Positions 1 to 9,851 are shown, counted from the stretch's first letter. The stretch: DNA of 64,000 nt from Halanaerobiales bacterium (GCA_029981855.1 JARRCS010000002.1:1-64000), one strand, 5' to 3'. Numbers and translations: made by a program. The notes: a model not told the origin generated them from the sequence alone.

Positions 1-34
1 AACCCCTCCAATATACGTACATTTGTTTATTTAT

Positions 35-2074
35 TCATATTATAACACATATGTTCTCTTTTGTGAAGGGTTTCCTGTTTAAACTTAATAACCAAGTAAA
101 TCTATTATTAGCAATGGGCTGAATCTCTAGAAAATCATAGAATCTGGCTATCTCTTCGATCTCCCTGGAGGATTTATTGTCGACTATACTCCGGTAAAGC
201 TGGCCTGCTTCACAGGCAGAGCCCAGGATCAGGTTCTCCCGGTTAAAAATAAGTTCGCTTTTAAGAATCCGCGGTTTCCGGTAAAAATGGTCCAAATGAG
301 AGCTGGAAACCAGCCGGTAGAGGTCCTTTAAACCGGCCTTATTTTTAGCCAGGATAATTAAATGGTAAAGCGGAAGGTTCTTCCAGTCAATTTTCTTTGT
401 CAGCCGGTTAATCTCATCTAAAGAGACTATCTCCCGCTCTTTGAGGAAAGCCAGGGATTTTATTAAAATATAAGCGGTTGCTCTGGCATCATCAACTGCC
501 CTGTGATGGTTGGTAAGCTCCACTCCTAAATACTCACTAATGGTATTGAGTTTATGGTTCTTCAACTCCGGGTAGAGCGCCCGGCATAGACCCAGGGTAT
601 CTAAGAGAGAATACCTCTCCTCCTTCTTCCCGGTCTTTTGTAAGGCAGCCCTCAGGAAACTGTAATCAAAACCGGCATTATGGGCAACAAGTACCGAATC
701 CCCGATAAATTCAATCAAATCATCGATTACATCCTCTATCTTTGGTGCCTCTGCTACCATTTCATCAGTTATCCCCGTGATTTTAGTTATACCAGGTGGG
801 ATCTCTCTACCGGGATTAACAAAGGTACTATATTCATCTATAATCTCCCCCTCTTTTACCTTAATGGCACCGATCTCAATAATTTCGTCCTGGTTACTTT
901 TCAGACCGGTTGTTTCCAGGTCAAAGACGGTAAAGGTTGTCTCGTACAGCCGCCCCTCTCCGGGGTCGCTGATAATAGGTTTACCATCATCTACCATATA
1001 GGCTTCCAGGCCGTAGATAACCTTAATTCCATATTTTTTACCCGCCTGATAGGCATCGGGAAAGGCCTGAACAACTCCGTGATCGGTAATGGCGATAGCA
1101 GGATGGCCCCAATCAGCTGCCCTTTTAATTGCTTCTTCAACATCTACTACCGAATCCATCGCACTCATCCGCGTATGTAAATGTAATTCAATTCTTTTCT
1201 CCACCGCTTCATCCTGCTTTTCCGGTGGCTTAAAGGTATTAATGTCCCGGGCCATTAGGGTCAACCCCTTGCTGTACTGATCATACTGAACATAACCCCT
1301 TGCTCTAACCCAGTCACCTTCCTTAAGGCTACCCTTTAAATTATCCTGATTATTAATAAAGAATTTTACGGTAATGGAATTAGTATTATCGGTTATATCG
1401 AGAAGAAAAAGCTTGCCCCCCTTTTTAGTCTTAAAGCTTTCCATCTCAAAAACTTGGCCTTCAACAATAACACCGTCTTCTTCGCTCTCAATCTGATTAA
1501 GGGTATGGGTAGCTTTAGCGGTAATTTCCCGTCCCAGAATAATATTATTATTTTCCTCGGGCTGTCTTTTAACAGACTTTTCCTTTTTTAGCAACTTTTT
1601 AGCAGTGATTTCAGGAGTTACCTCGGGAATATCCCTCAGAAAATCCCCATTATCTATCCTGACTTTAAGCTCCTCCTCTAAATAATAGTAGAGGCGATTC
1701 TGTAAATAGTTAAGCATCTCCGGTTCAGATAATTTTTTATGGGCTATCCTGTTCTCAACTTCGATAATCAGGGTTTGTTCGTTAATACTTAAGTTTGCCC
1801 TTTCCAGCCAGCCATTAACATAGGGAAAACGCTCTTTGAATTCATACAGGAGCTGTGGCCAGAGGAATTTTATTTCTAACTCCAGAGGAAGGGGATTAAC
1901 AAGCTCTATCCGGTAACCCTTTAACTTCTCTTTAACAAAAGAAATTATCTCCTGCCCTTTTTGCTTACTGGCTAACTCTTCCGGAACAATTTTACAGGAT
2001 TTATTATCCTGATCAATGACTATGTATTTTACCTCCTTAGAGAAACCCTTACCAGTTTTAATAACTGTTTTCAT
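35..2074 (-). pseudogene. polC: DNA polymerase III PolC, N-terminal part only (interrupted)
   Basis: PolC is the Gram-positive replicative DNA polymerase with built-in 3'-5' exonuclease. Visible in order are an N-terminal domain (about 1-180), an OB-fold (about 200-280), the start of the PHP domain (RIELHLHTRMSAMDS, about 294), the DEDDh exonuclease (FDLETTG at 384, HNAGFD at 465, HHRAVDDARA near 523) and the resumed PHP domain. Homology ends near residue 659 (FLEIQPIANNRF, about base 98), and 20 unrelated residues lead to a stop. A full PolC is about 1,430 residues, so the palm, fingers and thumb are missing. Start ATG follows AAGGAGAGGGTT. Bases 1-97 look like foreign sequence carrying a promoter. 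A truncated pseudogene, an insertion or a split gene are all possible. Confidence 0.85.
39..67 (-). promoter_or_regulatory. Sigma-A-type promoter pointing out of the window at the polC break
   Basis: On the minus strand TTCACA (62-67) and TATAAT (39-44) are separated by exactly 17 bases. A GGAGGGG Shine-Dalgarno sequence lies at 3-9, so a start codon is expected a few bases beyond the left edge. This would transcribe a gene lying directly after the polC break. Confidence 0.6.
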
Positions 2075-2088
2075 AAACCCTCTCCTTA

Positions 2089-2751
2089 TCAGGAGCTCCA
2101 GTCGATTTCGAGCATCTCCTCGAGCTCCAACAACTTCTGATTAATAATTGCAGTCTCAAATCCTCTCGGCAGGTTTACTTCTAATTTGATCAGAATCTCG
2201 CCTTCATCTACATCCCTGTTCAGATGAACATTTCTGATACTGATATTCTCCTCACCGAAGGTTACCCCGATCTTACCCAGAATTCCGGGTTTATCCATTA
2301 CCCGGCAGACAAGTTTCCTTCTCTGAGTACCTTCAATAGATAACTCAATCCGGGAAAAAAAATAGAGGGTAACAAAGACTATCAATGTAGTTATCAGGGC
2401 TATATAATAATAGCCTCCACCGACTGCCAGGCCGATAGCAGCAACAGACCAAAGGCTGGCAGCGGTGGTCAATCCCTTGACAGATATACCCTCTCTGATA
2501 ATAGTTCCTGCTCCTAAAAAGCCCATCCCACTAACTACTTGAGCGGCTATCCTGCCCGGATCTACATTTGATTCCGGAAAGGAACCGGCCATGTTTATCG
2601 AAACCAGCATTAATAAAGCTGAACCCACCGCAACCAGGATATGGGTTCTGAACCCTGCTGGCCTATCATGGGTCTCTCTCTCCCAGCCAATTAAACCCCC
2701 CAGGAATAAAGCAACCAATATACGTAAAAAAGCCTGACTTAAACTAATCAT
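2089..2751 (-). CDS. MgtC/SapB-family membrane protein
   Basis: About 220 residues. The N-terminal part has several hydrophobic segments and the MgtC-type signature GWERETHDRPAGFRTH near residues 22-37. The C-terminal 75 residues look like a soluble ACT-like domain (VCRVMDKPGILGKIG). The family is linked to magnesium limitation and membrane physiology, but the biochemical activity is unsettled, so I do not assign a substrate. The ATG at 2751 follows GGTGAG; a longer reading from GTG at 2763 lacks a ribosome-binding site. It sits 14 bases upstream of polC and 65 bases after the glycosyltransferase gene. Confidence 0.85.
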   Translation of the reverse strand: MISLSQAFLRILVALFLGGLIGWERETHDRPAGFRTHILVAVGSALLMLVSINMAGSFPESNVDPGRIAAQVVSGMGFLGAGTIIREGISVKGLTTAASLWSVAAIGLAVGGGYYYIALITTLIVFVTLYFFSRIELSIEGTQRRKLVCRVMDKPGILGKIGVTFGEENISIRNVHLNRDVDEGEILIKLEVNLPRGFETAIINQKLLELEEMLEIDWSS

Positions 2752-2816
2752 TAATCTCACCACTTTATTAATATCCCACTAATTTTCACCAAATTTAGCC
2801 TAGATAGATGTACAAT

Positions 2817-3455
2817 TCAAACCAAAATATGATTTAAAAGAATAACCTTGAGAATATCCCAGTACATTTTAGCCCTGTCCATTACACCACGAGCCAGACC
2901 CCTCTTTTCCTCCTTCATCAAATGGGTTAATTCAGGCAGGTCAACAAACTTAATCCTCCCGTGTTTTTTTATAAATCTATTTATGGCAACTTCCACCCCG
3001 TAACCGGCCTTATGTAGATTCTCTATCTTACCGATGATTTCTTTTTTAACGGCCCGCTGTCCCGAGAGATTTGGTGTAAGCAACTGGGCCAAATCGGTTA
3101 AACCCCTACCCTCATTAAAGACACCAACAGTCATATCAGCCTTATTCTCTAAAATAGGATCTAATAGCTGTCTAATATGTAGTTCCTTCAGTCCGATCAG
3201 ATCTCCATCCAGCATCAGTATTATATCGGAATCAATCTCCTCAATCCCCTTCTGCAGGGCCGCACCCTTTCCCTGATTCTGCTGAAGGCTAATAACTCTG
3301 GCTCCTGCCTCCCTTGCTATCTCAGCTGTAGAATCAAAAGAACCGTCATCGACAACGACAATCTCAGCGAGCAATCTAAAGCCTTTTAAGATAGTAATGA
3401 CTGAATTAATTGTTTTCTCTTCATTATATGCAGGAATCAGGGCACTAACCTTCAT
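2817..3455 (-). CDS. Family 2 glycosyltransferase
   Basis: 212 residues with the GT-A nucleotide-sugar fold. N-terminal SALIPAYNEEKTI, then VVVDDGSFDST (about 34-44), QGKGAALQKGI and a DxD-type metal site in LMLDGDLIG (about 79-87). No membrane segments are seen, unlike dolichol-phosphate mannosyltransferases with C-terminal anchors. The closest-looking group is small cytosolic GT2 enzymes similar to glucosyl-3-phosphoglycerate synthase, but donor and acceptor cannot be read from the sequence. Start ATG is preceded by AAGGAGGACTATA. It lies 11 bases downstream of proS and is probably cotranscribed with it. Confidence 0.8.
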   Translation of the reverse strand: MKVSALIPAYNEEKTINSVITILKGFRLLAEIVVVDDGSFDSTAEIAREAGARVISLQQNQGKGAALQKGIEEIDSDIILMLDGDLIGLKELHIRQLLDPILENKADMTVGVFNEGRGLTDLAQLLTPNLSGQRAVKKEIIGKIENLHKAGYGVEVAINRFIKKHGRIKFVDLPELTHLMKEEKRGLARGVMDRAKMYWDILKVILLNHILV

Positions 3456-3466
3456 TATAGTCCTCC

Positions 3467-5170
3467 TTATTCTATCTTTTCTAAAAGATCGAGCACACCA
3501 TCTACGGCCTCTACTAAGGGTATATCAATCTGCTCACCGGTTCTGCGGATCTTTGCTTCGATTACTCCCCTCTCCAGCGCACGGGAACCGATGGTTATTC
3601 TTAAGGGAATGCCAATCAGATCGGCGTCATTAAACTTAACACCTGCCCGCTCATCCCTGTCATCAATCAGGACCTCTATTCCAGCCGCCTTAAGCTTTTC
3701 ATATAACCCTTCTGCTAGTTCCTCAGCTTTCCCTTTACCCAGAGGTAGAATGATTACCTGATAGGGGGCAATAGCCTTAGGCCAGATGATACCATTCTCA
3801 TCATGATGCTGTTCAATAGCTGCAGCCACCAGTCTGGTAATACCGATACCATAACTTCCCATAACTATTACCTGTTCCTTGCCGTTTTCATCAAGATAGG
3901 TTGCTCCCAGGCTCTCGCTGTACTTGGTCCCCAGTTTAAAGATATGGCCAACCTCTATTCCGGATTTAATCTCCAGGCTGCCTTCACATCTGGGACACCT
4001 GTCACCGGCCCTAACCATCCGTAGATCAACATACTCCTCCACCTGGAAATCCCGCCCGGGGTTAACATTTAGATAATGGTAGTCCTCTTCATTGGCCCCG
4101 GCAACAGCATTCCTGATGGATTTCACTCTCAGGTCAGCAACTACCCTTACCCCTTTCAAGCCAACAGGGCCGATAAAACCGGCCACACTATTAAAGTATT
4201 CAGTAAAATCCTCATCTGCAACCGGTGTCAGTTCCAGGACGTCAAGGTAATTTTTTAATTTAATCTCATTGAGCTGGTCATCTCCCCGGAGTAAAACCAG
4301 GACGGGCTCCCCATCAGCTAGTAAGCCCAGGGATTTAATAGTTTTTCCGGCCTCGGTATTGAGGAAAGCGGTTATATCATCAATGGCTTTCTGCCCGGGG
4401 GTTTTCACCTTTTCTAAGGGTTTCATTTCTTCATTATCTTCTTGAGCCTTAAAGCCCGCTTCTGCCCTTTCCACATTGGCAGCATAATCACACTGCTGGC
4501 AAAAGGCGATCTCATCTTCCCCGGCTTCAGCCAGAACCATAAATTCATGAGAGTCCTTACCACCCATGGGTCCTGTATCAGCCTCAACCGCCCTGACCTC
4601 TAAACCACAATTGGCAAAGGCTTTAGTATAGGCGTCATACATTATCTGGTAACTCTTATCTAACCCGGCAAAATCCCGATCAAAACTGTAGGCATCTTTC
4701 ATAATAAATTCCCTACCCCGCATTACACCAAACCTGGGTCTGATCTCATCCCTGACCTTAGTTTGAATCTGATAGAGGTTGAGGGGCAGATCTTTATAGG
4801 AACGGATCTCATCCCTGATAAGATCGGTAATTACCTCTTCATGAGTAGGTCCCAGACAGTATTCCCTTCCCTTCCGATCCTCAAATTTGATCATCAGGGG
4901 ACCAAACCTGTCCCAGCGGCCTGACTCCTTCCAGAGCTCGGCGGTATGTATGACCGGCATTAGAATCTCCTGAGCACCGCTTTCATCCATCGCCTGGCGA
5001 ACAATCTCTTCAATCTTCCTGATTACCCTGTAACCGAGAGGTAGATAAGTATAAACACCGGCGGTTAAACTCCTCATCAAACCGGCCCTTAACATCAACT
5101 GATGGCTGACTATCTCGGCCTCTGCCGGAATCTCCTTTAGTGTCGGTAGATATAATCTTGACATACGCAT
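3467..5170 (-). CDS. proS: Prolyl-tRNA synthetase (bacterial type)
   Basis: Charges tRNA-Pro with proline in the cytosol. 567 residues, the usual length for bacterial-type ProRS with an inserted editing domain. Class II motif 2 is seen as FGVMRGREFIMKDAYSFD (about 147-164), the INS editing domain lies about 225-385, motif 3 is GSYGIGITRLVAA (about 443) and the C-terminal anticodon-binding domain follows (YQVIILPLG). A CQQCDY...CPRCEG pair suggests retained cysteines around the insertion. AAGGAG lies 9 bases before the first ATG. ispG ends 6 bases upstream, so the two are coupled. Confidence 0.97.
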   Translation of the reverse strand: MRMSRLYLPTLKEIPAEAEIVSHQLMLRAGLMRSLTAGVYTYLPLGYRVIRKIEEIVRQAMDESGAQEILMPVIHTAELWKESGRWDRFGPLMIKFEDRKGREYCLGPTHEEVITDLIRDEIRSYKDLPLNLYQIQTKVRDEIRPRFGVMRGREFIMKDAYSFDRDFAGLDKSYQIMYDAYTKAFANCGLEVRAVEADTGPMGGKDSHEFMVLAEAGEDEIAFCQQCDYAANVERAEAGFKAQEDNEEMKPLEKVKTPGQKAIDDITAFLNTEAGKTIKSLGLLADGEPVLVLLRGDDQLNEIKLKNYLDVLELTPVADEDFTEYFNSVAGFIGPVGLKGVRVVADLRVKSIRNAVAGANEEDYHYLNVNPGRDFQVEEYVDLRMVRAGDRCPRCEGSLEIKSGIEVGHIFKLGTKYSESLGATYLDENGKEQVIVMGSYGIGITRLVAAAIEQHHDENGIIWPKAIAPYQVIILPLGKGKAEELAEGLYEKLKAAGIEVLIDDRDERAGVKFNDADLIGIPLRITIGSRALERGVIEAKIRRTGEQIDIPLVEAVDGVLDLLEKIE

Positions 5171-5176
5171 ATCAGA

Positions 5177-6232
5177 TCACTCCTTATACTTATCAATTTC
5201 AGATAATAATGCATCTAATAATTTTTCTTCACTAACTCTTTTAACTAATTTCCCCTTTTTAAAGATTAATCCCATTCCTTTGCCCCCGGCAATACCAATA
5301 TCAGCCTCCCGGGCCTCACCAGGGCCATTAACCCCACAACCCATAACGGCTATAGTTATCTGCTTGTCCATCCCGCTGACGGCCCTCTCTACCTTTTTGG
5401 CCAGATTAACCAGATCGATCTCAGTCCTGCCACAGGTAGGACAGGAGATAATTTCCGGCCCCCGCTGGCGGAGTTTCAGGGACTTAAGAATCTGCCAGCC
5501 TACCCTGACCTCTTCAACCGGATCACCGGTAAGGGAAACCCTGATAGTATCTCCCAGACCACGGATTAATAAACTCCCGATGCCAATAGCTGATTTAATT
5601 GTACCCGACCAGGGGGTACCGGCCTCGGTAATGCCGATATGGAAGGGGTAGTCAACCCTTTCAGCCAGCAGACTGTAGGCATTTAAAGTCATCCAAAGAT
5701 CTGTTGACTTCAGGGAAACAACAATATCAAAAAAGCCGTTTTCCTCTAAAAGGCGAATATGTTTTAAGGCGCTCTCTACCATTGCCCCGGCTGTAGGGCG
5801 GCCGTATTTCTTTAAAAGATCCCTCTCAATAGACCCGGAATTTACACCTATCCTGATAGGTATACCAGCCTCTTTAGCAGCCGTAGCCACCTCTTTAACC
5901 CGGTCTTGATTCCCAATATTACCAGGATTAATCCTCAAACCGTCAACACCCTGGTTAATAGCCTCTAATGCCAGCCTGTAATCAAAATGAATATCGGCAA
6001 TTAAAGGTATGGAGATCCGTTTTTTAAGCCGGGCCAGTTTTTTCGCGCTTTCCATATCCGGAACAGCAACCCTGATTATCTCACAACCGACGGCTACCAG
6101 TTCATCAATCTGAGCCACCGTGCTTTCAAGGTCAGCTGTCTTTGTATTGGTCATCGACTGTACACTGATGGGTGCATCCCCACCAACGGCCACATTGCCA
6201 TAGTAAACCTTTCTCGTTTTTCTTCTCTGCAT
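5177..6232 (-). CDS. ispG: 4-hydroxy-3-methylbut-2-enyl diphosphate synthase (flavodoxin)
   Basis: IspG/GcpE catalyses the penultimate step of the MEP isoprenoid pathway with a [4Fe-4S] cluster. 351 residues, normal for the short bacterial form. The TIM-barrel N-terminus has SVQSMTNTKT (24-33). Cluster ligands are in SCPTCGRTEIDL (about 263) and AVMGCGVNGPGEA (about 296), giving the expected CxxC...C pattern plus a Glu. It shares the locus with dxr (MEP step 2), uppS and cdsA, so the run supplies isoprenoid carrier and phospholipid precursors. A dispersed repeat separates it from rseP upstream. Confidence 0.97.
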   Translation of the reverse strand: MQRRKTRKVYYGNVAVGGDAPISVQSMTNTKTADLESTVAQIDELVAVGCEIIRVAVPDMESAKKLARLKKRISIPLIADIHFDYRLALEAINQGVDGLRINPGNIGNQDRVKEVATAAKEAGIPIRIGVNSGSIERDLLKKYGRPTAGAMVESALKHIRLLEENGFFDIVVSLKSTDLWMTLNAYSLLAERVDYPFHIGITEAGTPWSGTIKSAIGIGSLLIRGLGDTIRVSLTGDPVEEVRVGWQILKSLKLRQRGPEIISCPTCGRTEIDLVNLAKKVERAVSGMDKQITIAVMGCGVNGPGEAREADIGIAGGKGMGLIFKKGKLVKRVSEEKLLDALLSEIDKYKE

Positions 6233-6260
6233 TTCTATCCCATCCTATATATTTGATGCC

Positions 6261-6371
6261 TGACTACCGTTCGACAACAAACTTTACTTTAAACAAACTG
6301 CAAATAGATGTTGGAGAGATGTTTGGATCAAAAACATCTATTTGTTGGATAAAAAGCAATTCCTAACAGTG
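6261..6371 (+). repeat. Dispersed palindromic repeat, copy 1
   Basis: Contains the left flank (CCGTTCGACAAC ... ACTTTAAACAA), the core CAAATAGATGTT (6301-6312) and its perfect inverted partner AACATCTATTTG (6333-6344), then AAAAAGCAATTCCTAACAGTG on the right. The 12-bp stem has a 20-base loop. It lies between rseP and ispG. See the findings entry for the family consensus. Confidence 0.8.
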
Positions 6372-6373
6372 AT

Positions 6374-7447
6374 CTAAAACAGGGTCCTACCCAGGTCCCG
6401 GTAGATTAAAACGGCCATCAGGATCATCAATAAAACAAAACCGATGATATGGACAAAACCCTCTTTTTTAGGATCAATGGGTTTACCCCTGAGAACCTCG
6501 GCCAGAATAAAGATTATTCTCCCCCCATCCAGAGCAGGAAAGGGAATCAGATTAATAATCCCCAGGTTAATGCTAATTATGGCCATTAAATTCAGTAAGC
6601 TATATAAACCGATCTCTGCCGCCTGCCCGACCATACTGGCTATCATGATAGGCCCACCAATATCAGCGGCAGCTTTACCGGTGAGCATCTGTAAAAAGCC
6701 AATAATGGTCAGTTTAAAGACATACCAGGCCTGAATAAACCCCAGTTGAATAGCAGAGAAGAAACCGATATCCTTTCTGATAAGCTCCGGTGCAATCCCG
6801 ATAACCCCTCCACCGACAGTTTCATCATATCTTGGTGTAACAACCGTTTCTTTAACCTCTGAATCGCGAATAAACTTAATCCTTAGTTCCTCACCACTGG
6901 AATTATGGATGATTGTAGCCAGTTCATCCCAGGTATTGACCTTCTGACCGTTTATTTCAATTATCTTATCTCCGACCTTAAATCCGGCCTCAGCGGCTGG
7001 CTGCCCAGGAATAATATCTCCCAGAACATTTGAATTGGTACTATCTACTGGTATCCCATAAAAACTGAAGATGAAAATAAAGATAACAACTGCCAGCATG
7101 AAGTTCATAAATGGACCATTAAAGATAACGGCTAGCCTTTGCAAGGCCGGCTTTTGATCAAAACACTGACCCTTTTCCCGGGCATCAAAATAGATCTCCC
7201 TCTCCTCAGCACTCATATCATCATCAGGGGGAAACTCCCCTGTCATCTTACAAAAACCCCCCAGGGGAATTCCTCTAATAGAATAAACTGTCTCCCCCTT
7301 CTTCCGGGAAAAGAGCTTAGGACCAAAACCAAGGGCAAACTCCTCTACCCTGATACCCGCTTTTTTAGCAGTAATATAATGTCCGAATTCGTGGATAAAG
7401 ATCAGAATACCCAACACAATCACAAAACTAATTACGGTTAAAAACAT
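6374..7447 (-). CDS. rseP: Site-2 intramembrane zinc protease RseP
   Basis: 357 residues, polytopic inner-membrane metalloprotease of the S2P family that cleaves membrane-bound regulators such as anti-sigma factors. Zinc-binding HEFGH is at about 19-23 inside the first membrane segment. A single PDZ domain (IIPGQPAAEAGFKVGDKI, about 148) and the second catalytic motif NLIPFPALDGGR (about 296) near the C-terminus are visible. Start ATG follows AGGAGG. The gene overlaps the dxr stop by 10 bases. A dispersed repeat follows the stop. RseP beside dxr, cdsA and uppS is the common bacterial arrangement. Confidence 0.95.
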   Translation of the reverse strand: MFLTVISFVIVLGILIFIHEFGHYITAKKAGIRVEEFALGFGPKLFSRKKGETVYSIRGIPLGGFCKMTGEFPPDDDMSAEEREIYFDAREKGQCFDQKPALQRLAVIFNGPFMNFMLAVVIFIFIFSFYGIPVDSTNSNVLGDIIPGQPAAEAGFKVGDKIIEINGQKVNTWDELATIIHNSSGEELRIKFIRDSEVKETVVTPRYDETVGGGVIGIAPELIRKDIGFFSAIQLGFIQAWYVFKLTIIGFLQMLTGKAAADIGGPIMIASMVGQAAEIGLYSLLNLMAIISINLGIINLIPFPALDGGRIIFILAEVLRGKPIDPKKEGFVHIIGFVLLMILMAVLIYRDLGRTLF

Positions 7448-8595
7448 CCAACTAATACCTCCTCAGCCATCCTCCGGGCCCATTTATCTATTTCGTATAT
7501 CTCATCAAGGTCAGGATGGGCAACCGTCTCATGCAGATCCATTGTCTTCTCAACAATCCGGGGTATATCCGTAAAGGGTATCTTTTTATTTAAAAAGCCC
7601 TCAACAGCAATCTCATTGGCAGCATTAAGAACAACAGACAGACTACCTCCTTCCCTTCCGGCAGCATAAGCTAACCCCAGGGCGGGGAACTTCTCCAGAT
7701 CCGGTGCCCGAAAGGTTAACTTTCCTAGTTCTAGAAGGTTTAAGCTCTTTCCAATACCCCACTTTCTTTCCGGGTAGGTAAGTACATGCTGAATAGGAAT
7801 CCTCATATCTGCTACCCCTAATTCGGCCATGATTGATTTATCAATAAACTCTACCATGGAATGAATGATACTCTCCGGATGAATGACCACCCTTATTTTA
7901 TCATAGGGCTGTTTAAATAACCAGTGGGCCTCAATAACCTCTAGCCCCTTATTCATCAGGGTGGCAGAGTCAATACTGATCCGGCAACCCATATTCCAGT
8001 TGGGGTGGTTTAAAGCCTCCTCTACAGATACATCCTTAAGTCCCTCCCGGGGAAGATTCAGAAAGGGGCCACCAGAGGCCGTCAGAATGATCTCTTTAAT
8101 CTCATCCCGGTGATGGCCTGAGAGAATCTGAAAGAGGGCATTATGTTCACTATCAATTGGTAGGATGAAATCATCATTCTCCTCCAGATATTTATTAATC
8201 AACTCCCCTCCAATTACTAGACTCTCCTTATTGGCTAGACCCACTTTATTACCAGCCTTCAGGGCAGCCACGGTTGGCCTTAAACCTACCGCGCCGACCA
8301 GGGCATTAATAACCAGATCGGCCTCAGGCAGACCGGCAAGATATTCCAACCCCTCCAATCCAAGTAAAATATTAACCCTCTGGTCAGCTAATCTATATTC
8401 TAACTCTCTGGCCAAACTTTCATACATCACCACCAGATAAGAAGGACGGTATTTTCTGGCCTGCTCTTCCAGTAGATCTATATTCTTATTTGCTGTTAGT
8501 CCAATTACCTCCCATTCTCCAGCCAAAAAATCTACAACTTCCAAGGTCTGGGTACCGATTGAACCTGTAGACCCCAGGAGAACCAATTTTTTCAC
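7438..8595 (-). CDS. dxr: 1-deoxy-D-xylulose 5-phosphate reductoisomerase
   Basis: Converts DXP to MEP with NADPH, the committed step of the non-mevalonate isoprenoid pathway. 385 residues, family-typical. The NADPH-binding loop GSTGSIGTQTLEV is at the N-terminus; metal and substrate motifs ANKESLVIGG (about 121), ILPIDSEHNALFQ (about 146), TASGGPF (about 175) and the SATLMNKGLEVIEAHWLF block are present. I place the start at GTG 8595 (KKLVLLGSTG), 8 bases after AAGGAG; the longer GTG at 8604 leaves no spacing. It overlaps rseP by 10 bases. Confidence 0.96.
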   Translation of the reverse strand: MKKLVLLGSTGSIGTQTLEVVDFLAGEWEVIGLTANKNIDLLEEQARKYRPSYLVVMYESLARELEYRLADQRVNILLGLEGLEYLAGLPEADLVINALVGAVGLRPTVAALKAGNKVGLANKESLVIGGELINKYLEENDDFILPIDSEHNALFQILSGHHRDEIKEIILTASGGPFLNLPREGLKDVSVEEALNHPNWNMGCRISIDSATLMNKGLEVIEAHWLFKQPYDKIRVVIHPESIIHSMVEFIDKSIMAELGVADMRIPIQHVLTYPERKWGIGKSLNLLELGKLTFRAPDLEKFPALGLAYAAGREGGSLSVVLNAANEIAVEGFLNKKIPFTDIPRIVEKTMDLHETVAHPDLDEIYEIDKWARRMAEEVLVGCF

Positions 8596-8600
8596 CCATC

Positions 8601-9668
8601 TCACTCCTTATTGTTCTTACCGATTGAGATAATATCTGCATTAACAATTGCTTTGCTGATTACCAGTACCGCCGGTCCGATAATAAAGCCTATTGGACCC
8701 ATGGTTCTAAAACCCACATAGAGGGCTATCATGGTAGCAAGGGGATGAAAACCCAGGTTACTACCCATGACCTTGCCCTCAGCCCCCTGTCTAACTGCAG
8801 CCATCAGGGTATAGACGACCAGTAAGGAAAAACCATAGGAGATATCTCCCAGAACTAGATTATAAATAATCCAGGGGATAAAAATTAAGGCCGGACCGAT
8901 AATCGGAATTAGGTCTAGTAAAGCAGAGGCGATGCCAATTATCAGGGCATATTGATTCCCGATAATGGCCAGACCTATCCCGGAGATGATTCCGGTAATG
9001 GAGATTAAAATGATCTCTGCCCTGATAAAACCTATTGCTGAACTGACTAACTCCTTCTCTACCTTGAAAACCTTTATCTTCCACTTCCGAGGAAATAAAC
9101 CCATGATAAAGTCATTGATCTCGTCCCTGTCCTTGCTCATAAAAAAGGTAGCGATAAAGCTTAAAAAGAGAATGGTTAAAATAAGAGGAAGTTTGCTTAA
9201 GAGATTTAAAACACTATTAATCAGCATGATTAAGCCATTTTTCAGGGTGTTATACAAAAGCTGCAGATTATCATTTAAAGCATCCCTCACAGCAGGAGAG
9301 ATATCAAGTTCATTAATAAATTTTTGCAGGTTATTATTCTGATTGAGCAACCACTGAAACTGATTACCGAAAGTACTGTAATCGGGCAGATTGCGCAGCA
9401 GCCGGTTCAGTTCAAGATAGACCTGGGAAACCCCTAAGATAATTAAAGAAACCAGAATAGCTATCAATAAAACTAAAACAATAAAAACGGAAAGTCCTCT
9501 ACCTAAAGGAAACCATTCCTCAACCTTTTCAACAACCGGATTGATTAGACTGGCAAGGACTGCGGCAATAATAAAGGGGCTAAAGTAAATAAAAAAGTAC
9601 TTCATAGCTATTATGCTCAGGAAAAATAAACCTGTATAGATAATAAATTTTTTCAGCCACTCTTCCAT
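8601..9668 (-). CDS. AI-2E-family permease (YtvI/PerM-like)
   Basis: About 355 residues with roughly eight hydrophobic segments and a soluble stretch in the first half (about 85-140), the layout of the AI-2E transporter (UPF0118) superfamily. This includes the sporulation membrane protein YtvI, PerM and the quorum-signal exporter TqsA. The conserved C-terminal part has DLIPIIGPALIFIPW (about 235-249) and a KVMGSNLGFHPLATMIALYVGFR-type block. Substrate is unknown; several relatives act as Na+/H+ antiporters. ATG 9668 is preceded by GAGGGG. It is tucked between cdsA and dxr, almost touching dxr. Confidence 0.85.
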   Translation of the reverse strand: MEEWLKKFIIYTGLFFLSIIAMKYFFIYFSPFIIAAVLASLINPVVEKVEEWFPLGRGLSVFIVLVLLIAILVSLIILGVSQVYLELNRLLRNLPDYSTFGNQFQWLLNQNNNLQKFINELDISPAVRDALNDNLQLLYNTLKNGLIMLINSVLNLLSKLPLILTILFLSFIATFFMSKDRDEINDFIMGLFPRKWKIKVFKVEKELVSSAIGFIRAEIILISITGIISGIGLAIIGNQYALIIGIASALLDLIPIIGPALIFIPWIIYNLVLGDISYGFSLLVVYTLMAAVRQGAEGKVMGSNLGFHPLATMIALYVGFRTMGPIGFIIGPAVLVISKAIVNADIISIGKNNKE

Positions 9669-9714
9669 AATCCCCACCCCTCACAAAAATACCTCACCTT
9701 AAAAGCAGAACTTT

Positions 9715-9851
9715 AGCTCAGCTGCAAATAGATGTTGGAGAGATAATTAGAAATTTTTGTAAATGAGCCTTATTGAATCTGAGCTAAAAATCAGGCCGAA
9801 GTATCGGAAACATCTATTTGTATCTTATTGTAGCTCATAGTATTTGCAGCT
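9715..9851 (+). repeat. Dispersed palindromic repeat, copy 2 (long form)
   Basis: Left core TGCAAATAGATGTT (9723-9736) pairs with AAACATCTATTTGTA (9808-9822), enclosing about 70 bases. An outer pair AGCTGCAAATA (9720-9730) and TATTTGCAGCT (9841-9851) reaches the cdsA stop codon. This copy shows that the short forms could be internally deleted versions of a longer element. It fills the gap between the AI-2E-family gene and cdsA. Confidence 0.75.

Noticed and set aside
1-97. Intein or group II intron in polC
   Set aside because: The junction residue is Thr followed by a stop after 20 codons with no intein block A, and no GUGYG-type intron 5' end is visible. An intron cannot be excluded fully without sequence to the left.
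680-1180. 166-codon plus-strand frame opposite polC
   Set aside because: Shadow of the polC exonuclease/PHP coding sequence, with no ribosome-binding site or recognisable domain.
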